NCBI RefSeq assembly: GCF_014764405.1
Contig: NZ_CP061725.1
Location: 1,488,001-1,552,000 of the forward strand
Reading direction: 5' to 3'
Length of the DNA: 64,000 nt
From: Micromonospora craniellae
GTDB taxonomy: Bacteria; Actinomycetota; Actinomycetes; Mycobacteriales; Micromonosporaceae
Notes under the pieces: model-generated
Databases searched by the model: none
What the model saw: the letters and a program-made list of their open reading frames with translations, nothing else
What the model was told of the DNA's origin: nothing
Translations under genes and position numbers: made by a program
In this document: piece after piece, positions 34,202-40,909 of the stretch
Layout of the letters: each line of letters opens with the position of its first letter
Numbering within the stretch: position 1 is the first letter of the stretch

Positions 34202-35079
34202 GCCCGCTCCCCCACCTTGACGAACAACTCGACGTCGGTCGTCGCGGTCAGCGTCGGTGCCGGGGCGTCGGCGGGTACGTGCAGCAGCGAGCAGGGGGTG
34301 AGCGTCACCCCGTCCACCACGAGGTCGCCGCGGGTGGTGACCAGGAAACGCTCCCGGGGCACCGGAGTGGGTGCCCCGGTGTATCCGGCCGGCAGGCGCA
34401 CCAGGGCGCTACAGGCGCCGGTGGCGACGTTGTGGCTCAGCGGTTTGCCGAGCGGAACCGCCTCGCCGGTGGTGGACCACGCCCCGCCGGACGCGGCCGG
34501 CAGGCCGAGCACGACGGCGTCCACCCCCGACCACGGCGCGTCCAGGGGAGTCCAGGGCACGAACCGTGACTCGACCCGCCGCTGGTAGCCCCGTGGCCCG
34601 ATGCCGCCGTCCGCGGAGTCGCGCGCCTGGGCGCCGGCCCGGTCGTCCGCGCAGACCACCCGGGAGACCCGGCCACTGTGCTCGCTGGCGACCTCCCCCT
34701 CCATGCAGAGGATGTTCTCGAAGCCCTCGTCGCTCCACGCCTTGTGCACCCAGCCCGGCGGACGCCAGAAGTAGTCGCCCTCGACCAGCCGCCCCTCGGC
34801 GCTCAGCTCGGCGACCCCGCCCAGGAAGTACGACTCCTCGACGCTGTCGTGGTAGGCCTCGCTGAGGTCGCGGTATCCGGGCACGGCCCGCACGTGGTCG
34901 ATGCGTCGGGTGCTCGCGCGGTCCAGCCACAACGACCGCATCCAGTACCGGGACAGCAGGTCACGCACCTGCTCCGGGTCGCCTCCGAAGTTGTCCCGGA
35001 AGGCAGGTTCCATCGAGTCGTACACGTCCTGGCCGTTGACCCACGGCAGCGTCGTGGAGTCGACGATCGTCACTGTCAC
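34198..35079 (-). CDS. cupin-like protein of unknown function
   Basis: This 293-residue protein opens the ligase operon. It contains a cupin-type barrel: SYFLGGVAELSAEGRLVEGDYFWRPPGWVHK (about 83-113), then ENILCMEGEVASEHSG. A second beta-rich half has LVRLPAGYTGAPTPVPRERFLVTTRGDL. The pattern resembles ChrR-like bicupins and the smaller cupin at 14549. Some histidines (WVHK, EHSG) could bind metal. The GTG at 35079 has GGAGGAACGCAG before it. The biochemical role is unknown; two cupins in one pathway suggest a real step. Confidence 0.72.
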   Translation of the reverse strand: MTVTIVDSTTLPWVNGQDVYDSMEPAFRDNFGGDPEQVRDLLSRYWMRSLWLDRASTRRIDHVRAVPGYRDLSEAYHDSVEESYFLGGVAELSAEGRLVEGDYFWRPPGWVHKAWSDEGFENILCMEGEVASEHSGRVSRVVCADDRAGAQARDSADGGIGPRGYQRRVESRFVPWTPLDAPWSGVDAVVLGLPAASGGAWSTTGEAVPLGKPLSHNVATGACSALVRLPAGYTGAPTPVPRERFLVTTRGDLVVDGVTLTPCSLLHVPADAPAPTLTATTDVELFVKVGERA

Positions 35080-35133
35080 CTGCGTTCCTCCACCTCTCGC
35101 CGGGTGTGGGGTGTTCTCCAGGTTCTGAAACGC

Positions 35134-35144
35134 ATATGTCAGGT
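35134..35144 (-). promoter_or_regulatory. GntR-like site upstream of the 35079 operon
   Basis: On the minus strand 35144-35134 reads ACCTGACATAT, matching N-[TC]-C-[AT]-GAC-[AT]-T-[AT]-T. It lies 55-65 bases before the GTG start, in the divergent region shared with the MFS gene. No clear -35/-10 pair could be chosen. Confidence 0.45.
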
Positions 35145-35263
35145 GTTAAGCAGGAAGGTGACGTTGGCACGTCGTGAAGCGCCCCGTCATTTCCGGCTCG
35201 TAACGCCCACCTGAGCAGCTCAGGTGCACACTGTGCAGGCCGAGGACCGAGTCTGGCAAGACC

Positions 35264-35296
35264 TTGACACTGTCGCTGTTGATTCCTCAGACTTTT
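35264..35296 (+). promoter_or_regulatory. promoter and operator of the MFS gene at 35347
   Basis: TTGACA (35264-35269) with CTG after it, 14 bases, then TCAGACTTTTCG. The operator-like CTCAGACTTTT (35286-35296) overlaps the -10 position (CAGACT, 18-base spacer). The same arrangement with identical spacing is found upstream of the 37947 operon, on the other strand. Confidence 0.65.
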
Positions 35297-35346
35297 CGGC
35301 GGAAGGCGGTGCCTAGTGTCTACCTCTCTGCCCCGGAGCCCCTGAG

Positions 35347-36570
35347 GTGCGCGACGGCACCGCCATCGGCCCGCCGGACGCCCCGGCGTACCGACCTTCG
35401 GTGGTGATGGCAGCCGCCTCCGGCGCGCTGGTCCTGGTGGCGGTGCTCGGCAGTTTCGCCGCGTCCCCGCTGTTCGCGGTCTACGCGCAGCGGTGGGACC
35501 TCGACCCGGCGCAGGTGAGCCTGGCGTTCGCCGGCTACCCGGTCGGGGTGATCGTCGTGGTCACGCTGCTCGGCGGTCTCTCCGACCTGATCGGTCGACG
35601 CGTCACGATGCTGCTCGGCGTCGCGCTGGTGCTGCTCGCCTGCCTGGTGACCGCTGCCGCCACCACCCTGCCGGTGCTGGTCGCCGGACGGTTCGTGCAG
35701 GGCATGGCGACCGGCATGGTCAGTGCCACCACCGCCGCCGCGCTGCTGGACTTCCACCCCCGGGGCACCCGGGCCGGCAGCCTCACCCACGCGGTCTGCA
35801 CCACTCTCGGCATGGGCTTCGGCCCGTTGGTCGCCGGTCTCCTCGCCGACCACACCGCGTACCCGTTGGTGCTGCCGTACGTCGTCATCGCTGCGGTCGC
35901 GCTGGTGCCGTTGGTGCTGCTGCTCCGGGCCCCGGCCGACCGCCGGGCGACAGGCCGGGTACGGCTGGTCCGCACGGTCCGCGTACCCCGGGCGATCCTG
36001 CTGCCGTTCAGCATCGCCACCTGCTCCCTGATGACCCTCAACAGCTGCATGGCCCTGTTCGGCACCTTCGGCGGGCGCATCCTCACCGAGGGGGCCGGCA
36101 CCAGCACCGCAGGCGGCACCGGTGGGCTGCTCACCCTGCTGGTCACCATGACCCTGCTCGCCCAGCTCACGGCGAACCGGGTGCCGGCGGCCCGATCGGT
36201 CGGCCTCGGCGTCCTGGTCATCGCCGCCGGCGCCGGCACCACCACCGCCGCCCTGCACCTGAACAGTGGCGCGATGACGATCGTCGGCACGGCGCTGGTC
36301 GGCACCGGTGGCGGCCTGGTGCTGCTCGGCGCGACCCGGCTGATCGGCGACTCCGCGCCGACACACCGCCGCGCCGAGGTCTTCGCCGCCTGGATGGTCG
36401 CCGCGTTCGCCACCCTGGGCGGCACCTCGCTGCTCGGTGGGCTCGCGCTGGGCGGTGTCGCCCTGACCACGGTGATGGCGGTGGCGACCGGCGGCATCGC
36501 GGCGCTGGCGGCGTACACCCTGGTCGCGATGGCCGTGCAGACGCGCCGCGACCGGCGGTCGGCACGGTGA
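35347..36570 (+). CDS. MFS transporter
   Basis: This 407-residue major facilitator protein has about 12 hydrophobic segments. GGLSDLIGRRVTMLLG (about 77-92) is the loop 2-3 signature and GRFVQGMATGMVSATTAAALLDF lies in helices 4-5. The GTG start follows GGAG. It is the only plus-strand gene in the island and its promoter shares the island's operator motif, so it probably exports a toxic intermediate or imports the substrate as a second route. Confidence 0.87.
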   Translation: MRDGTAIGPPDAPAYRPSVVMAAASGALVLVAVLGSFAASPLFAVYAQRWDLDPAQVSLAFAGYPVGVIVVVTLLGGLSDLIGRRVTMLLGVALVLLACLVTAAATTLPVLVAGRFVQGMATGMVSATTAAALLDFHPRGTRAGSLTHAVCTTLGMGFGPLVAGLLADHTAYPLVLPYVVIAAVALVPLVLLLRAPADRRATGRVRLVRTVRVPRAILLPFSIATCSLMTLNSCMALFGTFGGRILTEGAGTSTAGGTGGLLTLLVTMTLLAQLTANRVPAARSVGLGVLVIAAGAGTTTAALHLNSGAMTIVGTALVGTGGGLVLLGATRLIGDSAPTHRRAEVFAAWMVAAFATLGGTSLLGGLALGGVALTTVMAVATGGIAALAAYTLVAMAVQTRRDRRSAR

Positions 36571-36610
36571 GCCGGGGCCGCCCGACCCGACGGCCGGACG
36601 GCCCGGTCGG

Positions 36611-37726
36611 TCAGCCCGCGTCGTCGGCCAGCCTCGTCACCGCCTCGACCGCGTCGGCCATCTGCATCCGCAGGTCGTCCAGGACGGCGGCGACCGAACG
36701 GACCCCGGTCACCAGGCCGACGGCCTGCCCGGCCGCCGAGCCCATCACCGGGGTCACCTGGTGCTCGAACGCGCTGACCACGGTGTCCCGGGCCAACACC
36801 TGCTGGACCGGCGACGGTAGCGGCGCCGGAGCCTCCGGTGTCCGCCACGCCTCGGTCCAGACGGTGGTGAGCTGCCGGGTCGGCTTGCCGGTGTACGAGG
36901 TGGTCTTCTCGGTGTCGGTCGCCGCCGCCGCGACGATCTTCTCCTTGACCACCGGGTCGAGGTCGCTCTCGGCGGTGGCGAGCCAGACCGATCCGGTCCA
37001 GACCGCCTGGGCGCCCAACGCGAGGGCGGCGACCACCTGCCGGCCGGTGGCGATCCCACCGGCGGCGACCACCGGTACGTCACCGGCGGCGGCCACCACC
37101 TGCGGCACCAGCACCATCGTGGTGATGTCGCCGGTGTGCCCGGCCGCCTCGTAGCCCTGCGCCACCAGCACGTCCACTCCGGCGGCCAGTTGGTGGCGTA
37201 CGTGCCGAGGATCGCCGACCAGACCGGCGAGCAGCATGCCGCGTCGGGTCGTCTCGGCACGCACCTCGGCCGGCGGCGGGCCGAGAGCACTGGCCACCAG
37301 GCGGATGGGATGCGCCCGAGCGACCTCCCACAGGGCGTGGGCGTTGGCGTGGGTCATCAGGTGGTCGATCTCGGTCGGCATGCCGCCGAGCCGGTTGTGG
37401 CCGGGCTCGCTGCGGCGTACCGGCACCCCCCACCGGGTCCGCAGCGCGTCCACGAACGCCCGGTGGTCGGCCGGGATCCGACCGGCCAGCTCCGCCGGGT
37501 CGTCCCCGGCCGACTTCGCCGGAAAGAGCAGATCCACGCCGTACGGCCGCCCGGCGCACTCCCGGTCCAGCCAGGTGAGGTCCCGGTCGAGGTCCTCGGG
37601 GGTCATCGAGGCGGCACCGAGTACACCCAACCCGCCCGCCCGGCTGACCGCCGCGACCACGTCCCGGCAGTGGCTGAACGCCAGCACCGGCAGGTCGATC
37701 CCGAGGCGGCGGCAGAGCGGGGTCAC
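36611..37726 (-). CDS. nitronate monooxygenase / NPD-like FMN enzyme
   Basis: This 371-residue FMN TIM-barrel protein of the 2-nitropropane dioxygenase family would oxidise alkyl nitronates such as propionate-3-nitronate to aldehydes and nitrite or nitrate. VLAFSHCRDVVAAVSRAGGLGVLGAAS (14-40), VDVLVAQGYEAAGHTGDI (about 183-200) with the GHTG motif, PVVAAGGIATGRQVVAALALGAQAVWTGS and a basic YTGKPTRQL follow in the family order. NPD-fold proteins also include enoyl reductases, so the nitronate assignment is likely and not certain. It overlaps a tiny upstream gene by ATGA. Confidence 0.82.
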   Translation of the reverse strand: MTPLCRRLGIDLPVLAFSHCRDVVAAVSRAGGLGVLGAASMTPEDLDRDLTWLDRECAGRPYGVDLLFPAKSAGDDPAELAGRIPADHRAFVDALRTRWGVPVRRSEPGHNRLGGMPTEIDHLMTHANAHALWEVARAHPIRLVASALGPPPAEVRAETTRRGMLLAGLVGDPRHVRHQLAAGVDVLVAQGYEAAGHTGDITTMVLVPQVVAAAGDVPVVAAGGIATGRQVVAALALGAQAVWTGSVWLATAESDLDPVVKEKIVAAAATDTEKTTSYTGKPTRQLTTVWTEAWRTPEAPAPLPSPVQQVLARDTVVSAFEHQVTPVMGSAAGQAVGLVTGVRSVAAVLDDLRMQMADAVEAVTRLADDAG

Positions 37727-37947
37727 GACGACGGCCCGGCGGTGACCGCGCAGACCTCGCAGCCGGCGATCGCCGACTCGGCCGCGTCCACTGTGCCCAG
37801 TTCGGTGAGCAGATGATCGTATTTGGTACGGGCGAACCGGCGCAGTCGCGGGCCCACCAGGTCGGTGACGAGACCGGGTGGATCGGGCAGCACCGGGGCT
37901 CGTTTTGCGTCGGAGTTGATGACCGCCAGCCGTCGAGGCTCACTCAT
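37723..37947 (-). CDS. 74-aa protein of unknown function coupled to the nitronate monooxygenase
   Basis: This 74-residue acidic/basic protein has no signal peptide or membrane segment. The middle (DPPGLVTDLVGPRLRRFARTKYDHLLTELGT) looks helical and the C-terminal part has a CEVC pair (AGCEVCAV). The start has GGGAGG before the ATG and a recognisable promoter about 20-45 bases upstream. The stop overlaps the monooxygenase start as ATGA, so it should be made in step with it. A small partner or metal-binding subunit is a guess; I do not recognise the family. Confidence 0.7.
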   Translation of the reverse strand: MSEPRRLAVINSDAKRAPVLPDPPGLVTDLVGPRLRRFARTKYDHLLTELGTVDAAESAIAGCEVCAVTAGPSS

Positions 37948-37961
37948 GTCGACCTCCCGCG

Positions 37962-37994
37962 AAAAGTCTGACTTATTTAGAGGATCAGTGTCAA
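37962..37994 (-). promoter_or_regulatory. promoter and operator of the 37947-36611 operon
   Basis: On the minus strand TTGACA (37994-37989) plus CTG, 14 bases, then TCAGACTTTTCG. The site GTCAGACTTTT (37972-37962) includes an 11-bp palindrome AAGTC-T-GACTT (37964-37974) and covers the -10 position. It is the twin of the promoter at 35264. Confidence 0.72.
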
Positions 37995-38098
37995 CGACGT
38001 GCATGGATCATCATCTCCACAGCTGAGGGATCTATCTGTCCACACTTCCGAAAGGTCTGCTTCCCGAACTACTCGTTGGCTTGAGTCGCCGCTCGCCC

Positions 38099-38677
38099 TC
38101 ACGTGAGCGCGGCGGTCAGGAGCCGGGCCAGGGCCGCGTGCGCCTGTTCGCGCGCCGTCGAGGCATCGTCGTGTCGCGCGATCCAGAGCGCGGCTTCGTT
38201 CATCGCTCCGGACAACTGCGCCGTCAACGCGCCGAGGAGCCCGTCCGGCACGCCCGCCGCACGGAGAGCCTCACTCAGGTGAGCGGCGGAGTTCTCCGCG
38301 TCGAGCAGGCGCCAGTGCTCCCACCCCAGCACGGCTGGACCGTCGACGAGCAGAATGCGGACGGCATGCGTGGCGGTGATCGCGTCGAGGAACGCATGCG
38401 AACCCGCCCGCAGCTGCTCACCGGGGTCATCACCGGCCCGGTCGGCCGCCCCCACCACCCTCTCGGCGACCTGCGCCTGGAGCTGCGCCACGGCAGCACG
38501 GAACAGCCCCGGCTTGTTCCGGTAGTGGTGATAGACCGCGCCCCGCGTCACTCCTGCGGATCGCGCGACGTCGTCGAGGGAGACGTCTGCGAAACCCTTG
38601 GCAGCGAAGAGGTCGATCGCCGAATCGAGGACCTGCTGGGCGGTCCGGGCGGCGGCAGCCGCAGAGGCGCGAGGCAT
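38099..38677 (-). CDS. TetR-family repressor
   Basis: This 192-residue regulator has the helix-turn-helix SLDDVARSAGVTRGAVYHHYRNKPGLFRA (about 33-61) and a helical ligand domain. AAGGAAGG lies before the ATG. It is divergent from a broken VOC-domain gene and shares with it a long inverted repeat. TetR/VOC divergent pairs are common in actinobacteria, and here the target gene has decayed. No link to the neighbouring catabolic genes is visible. Confidence 0.9.
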   Translation of the reverse strand: MPRASAAAAARTAQQVLDSAIDLFAAKGFADVSLDDVARSAGVTRGAVYHHYRNKPGLFRAAVAQLQAQVAERVVGAADRAGDDPGEQLRAGSHAFLDAITATHAVRILLVDGPAVLGWEHWRLLDAENSAAHLSEALRAAGVPDGLLGALTAQLSGAMNEAALWIARHDDASTAREQAHAALARLLTAALT

Positions 38678-38684
38678 GGACCTT

Positions 38685-38743
38685 CCTTTACGTGCGCAGC
38701 GTATGCATCGTGCACCGTGTTACATGCACAGTGTACGTAAAGG
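38685..38743. promoter_or_regulatory. TetR operator, long inverted repeat
   Basis: CCTTTACGT (38685-38693) and ACGTAAAGG (38735-38743) are perfect inverted outer arms. Inner elements (GTATGCATCGTGCAC and TACATGCACAGTGTAC) extend an imperfect repeat across the whole divergent gap. Both ribosome binding sites, AAGGAAGG for tetR and AAGGAGG for the VOC start, lie in or beside the arms, so binding would block both genes. Confidence 0.65.
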
Positions 38744-38751
38744 AGGTTTCG

Positions 38752-38943
38752 ATGAACGTCACCAGCTTCTACCCGGTCCTGACGGCACAGGACGTGGCCA
38801 CCACAGCAGACTTCTATCGACGCACCACTGCTCGAGGGTTGCACCGGCGATCCGCTGCACCCCGCCAGCAGCAGCACAGCAACAGCACCAACGACCGCGA
38901 TTCGCCGCACGGAATCCCCCCCGATTCCGAGACCAGGCGATGA
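38752..38943 (+). pseudogene. truncated VOC (glyoxalase-like) gene
   Basis: A perfect AAGGAGG site and ATG start a peptide MNVTSFYPVLTAQDVATTAD-FYRR that is a typical N-terminal beta-alpha unit of a VOC-domain protein. From about 38823 the reading becomes low-complexity (Arg, Gln, Ser) and has no VOC character. It stops at 38943 after 63 codons, against about 120-130 in the family. The rest of the gene has been replaced by the antisense start of a lipoprotein gene. Confidence 0.75.
38824..38910 (-). pseudogene. N-terminal fragment of a lipoprotein gene
   Basis: Read on the minus strand from a GTG at 38910 (GGGGGGA before it) the peptide is VRRIAVVGAVAVLLLAGCSG followed by SPVQPSSSGAS. This is a textbook lipoprotein signal with lipobox LAGC. 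It then runs antisense into the VOC fragment at about 38824 with no continuing protein, so only the export signal of the original gene survives. Confidence 0.65.
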
Positions 38944-38950
38944 TCTTAAG

Positions 38951-39160
38951 ATGCGCACCCACATCCTGGGGCCCCTCGACGCCCACACCGAGACGGGCGA
39001 CTACACCACGGTGGCCGGCCTGATGCTGGCGCACCTCGGTCGCATCCCACCGCACCGGGCGAGATCGTCCGGGTGCCGAGATAGTCTGTCGAGGTGACCG
39101 AGGTGACCGGACGCGCCATCACCCGGGTCCGGCTACGCCGCGACAACGACACCGTCGAGC
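38951..39160 (+). pseudogene. C-terminal remnant of a CorC/HlyC (hemolysin-family) transporter
   Basis: Codons from 38951 read LDAHTETGDYTTVAGLMLAH-LGRIP, which is the transporter-associated domain found at the end of CNNM/HlyC proteins. A one-base shift then gives APGEIVRVP followed by a stop. After that the reading VEVTEVTGRAITRVRLRRDN continues the same domain. So the fragment carries a frameshift and an internal stop and lacks everything upstream. It is the third broken gene in this 400-bp stretch. Confidence 0.7.
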
Positions 39161-39301
39161 AGGCCCCGCAGGCGATCTCCGGCACTCACGGCGGCGTGAC
39201 GAGACGATCGATCAGGTGGCCCACGTCCGGCGACGCGGGCAGGAGCGCGGATGCCCGACAGGTCGGTCCCTGCCCGACCGACGGGCATCCGCTGGATGCC
39301 G

Positions 39302-39523
39302 CTACTTCACGCCGGTGAGGGCGACCAGGGCGCTAGCGGTACGGAAGTACGGGTTGCGTCCCAGATCGCCGACGGTGGTGATGTTGAATGCCTCCTTGAG
39401 CAGCTTGGCGTCACCTTCGCTGACCCCGGCCAGAGCGGACACCGGGGCGTCGACGATCTCGGTGAGGTTCTTGTCCTGGTAGGCCTTGTCGACGAGCTTG
39501 GTGAGATCGGCAGTAGCGGGCAT
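39302..39523 (-). CDS. small conserved actinobacterial protein, helix-hairpin-helix-like
   Basis: This 73-residue soluble protein reads LTKLVDKAYQDKNLTEIVD, then PVSALAGVSEGDAKLLKEAF-NITTVGDLGRNPYF. The AGVSEGDAKLLKEAFNITTVGDL part resembles the helix-hairpin-helix/SAM-like fold in which a Gly-containing hairpin joins two helices. GAAGGAG precedes the ATG by a few bases. I recall similar small proteins in many actinobacteria without a known role. It stands alone. Confidence 0.75.
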   Translation of the reverse strand: MPATADLTKLVDKAYQDKNLTEIVDAPVSALAGVSEGDAKLLKEAFNITTVGDLGRNPYFRTASALVALTGVK

Positions 39524-39898
39524 GCACACTCCTTCGAGAACCACCGATCGGACGTTCCGACCGGAAGCGCGGCACACGGCTCGGAGTAGAGTCTCCGGCG
39601 CCGAAATCCCTTGTGCCGCAACGAGACCAACGCCGTCCATAGTGGATGGTGCCGCGACACAAGCTACCGGACCCACCTGAGAAGTAGCTGAGTGTATTCG
39701 CTCAGTTACTTGCAGCGGCGCCATCCGCGCCTGAAGCAGGGCAACGTGGCATCGCGGATGGGTTCACAGGGTGCGGCACGGTCCGACCACGCGTGGGCCG
39801 GAGGCGTCACCATGCGAACCAGTCGGTGACCATCACCGGTGGCCGCTACGGCTGCGAATGGGCAGGCCAGCCCGATGAAGCGCGATTCCAACCGTGGC
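39524..39898. other. intergenic region with two hairpins
   Basis: No gene is recognised in these 375 bases. An 11-base inverted repeat with one mismatch (39682-39692 and 39701-39711, AT-richer than its surroundings) and a perfect 9-base repeat CCATCCGCG/CGCGGATGG (39721-39729 and 39753-39761) follow each other. They may be terminators or parts of a small RNA; neither has a T run. Confidence 0.4.
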
Positions 39899-40210
39899 CT
39901 AGAAGCGGTAGGCGTCGCGTCGGTGGCGGATCGAGTGGATCTCCACGACGCGTTTGGCTTCGTTGATCCGGTAGATGATCCGGTACGTGCCGCGGCGGGC
40001 GGAGTGAAAGCCGTCGAAGGGCTCGTCGAGTGGTTTACCAGCCCGATAGGGGTTCACCGCGATCGCGTGCTGCATGGTCTCCGTCGCCGCGACCGCGACC
40101 TCCAGCGGCAGTTCCTCGTGCAGGTTGCGGCGGGCCTGCCGGGAGAACATCACCGTGTACGGGCTGGTCGCCTCGCGCGTGTCGTCCCGTCGCCCGCTCT
40201 GCGGAGGCAT
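39899..40210 (-). CDS. RelE/ParE-family toxin
   Basis: This 103-residue type II toxin has the core YTVMFSRQARRNLHEELPLEVAVAA (about 18-42), then NPYRAGKPLDEPFDGFHSAR-RGTYRIIYRI and EIHSIRHRRDAYRF at the end. This is the complete RelE/ParE fold, with the basic RHRRDAY tail that carries mRNA interferase residues in RelE. Its ATG shares a base with the antitoxin stop. It probably cleaves ribosome-bound mRNA or poisons gyrase; sequence alone does not decide. Confidence 0.92.
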   Translation of the reverse strand: MPPQSGRRDDTREATSPYTVMFSRQARRNLHEELPLEVAVAATETMQHAIAVNPYRAGKPLDEPFDGFHSARRGTYRIIYRINEAKRVVEIHSIRHRRDAYRF

Positions 40211-40494
40211 CAGGCCGCCCTACCGCGACGCCGTTCCAGCTCGGCGCGAACCTCGTCCATCGAGAACGTGTCGCCGTCCGCGAAATCCTCCCGCGACTGG
40301 CGCAGATCCGCGAGGGCCTCGTCGTCGGAGAGCAGGTCGAGCGTCTCTCGCATCGACTCGTACTCGGCGACCGAGATCAGCATCACGTCGGCACGTCCGT
40401 TGCGGGTGATCGTGAAGTGGTCGTGCTCCCGAGCGACCCGGTCGGCAAGCTCGGCGATCCGGGCCTTGGCTTCGGTGATCGGAATGGTCTCCAT
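40210..40494 (-). CDS. Phd/YefM-family antitoxin
   Basis: This roughly 94-residue antitoxin begins METIPITEAKARIAELADRV, the Phd/YefM DNA-binding N-terminus, with HDHFTITRNGRADVMLISVA-EYESM following and an acidic/basic helical tail (REDFADGDTFSMDEVRAEL) that should wrap the toxin. The ATG at 40494 is preferred to the one at 40503 because a -10-like TAAAAT ends 7 bases before it, which suggests a leaderless transcript. It should repress its own operon. Confidence 0.92.
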   Translation of the reverse strand: METIPITEAKARIAELADRVAREHDHFTITRNGRADVMLISVAEYESMRETLDLLSDDEALADLRQSREDFADGDTFSMDEVRAELERRRGRAA

Positions 40495-40501
40495 GGCAGC
40501 C

Positions 40502-40531
40502 ATTTTAGCGACCGGTTGGAATTATGACCAA
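40502..40531 (-). promoter_or_regulatory. leaderless promoter of the Phd/RelE pair
   Basis: On the minus strand TTGGTC (40531-40526), an 18-base gap and TAAAAT (40507-40502). Transcription should begin at or next to the A of the ATG at 40494. No Shine-Dalgarno sequence is present. Confidence 0.5.
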
Positions 40532-40678
40532 AATGAACCCGTATCGCGACCCGGCCTCTGCACCGCTCGTTGAGCGTCCGGACCAGCATCGAGGCCTCGG
40601 AGGACCCAAGCTGTAGGGCGACGTTGCGGAACCCGCTCGCCGGACTGCCCTAAGGTCACGACGGGTTACCATGCCGTC

Positions 40679-40909
40679 ATGAACTTCGAACGGATCACCG
40701 TCAACCCGGCCCAGATGGGCGGTGCACCGTGCATCCGTGGGCTACGCATCCCGGTCGCGACGGTCGTGGCAATGATCGCGGACGGCATGAGCGCAGACGA
40801 GATCGTGTCAGACCTGCCAGACCTGACCGTTGAAGACGTCTGGGAAGCGCTGCGCTTCGCCGCCGAGGCTGTCCGGGAGCGGGAGCTGCCGCTACATCAC
40901 GCGGCATGA
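40679..40909 (+). CDS. DUF433 (VapB-like) antitoxin
   Basis: This 76-residue DUF433 protein reads ITVNPAQMGGAPCIRGLRIPVATVVAMIADGMSADEIVSDLPDLTVEDVWEALRFAAE, quoted here as recognisable pieces: GGAPCIRGLRIPV, then IVSDLPDLTVEDV. It contains a winged-helix-like DNA-binding fold and neutralises the DUF5615 toxin encoded next to it. A -10-like TACCAT ends 6 bases before the ATG with no ribosome site, again suggesting a leaderless transcript. The stop overlaps the toxin start as ATGA. Confidence 0.92.
   Translation: MNFERITVNPAQMGGAPCIRGLRIPVATVVAMIADGMSADEIVSDLPDLTVEDVWEALRFAAEAVRERELPLHHAA

Noticed and set aside
36571..36610. Possible bidirectional terminator between the convergent MFS and monooxygenase genes
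   Set aside because: Only a 6-bp stem with a long loop could be drawn, too weak to report as a feature.
39094..39318. Open frame starting MTEVTGRAITRV as a small gene
   Set aside because: Its first 20 residues are the end of the decayed CorC/HlyC domain and the rest lacks coding character.
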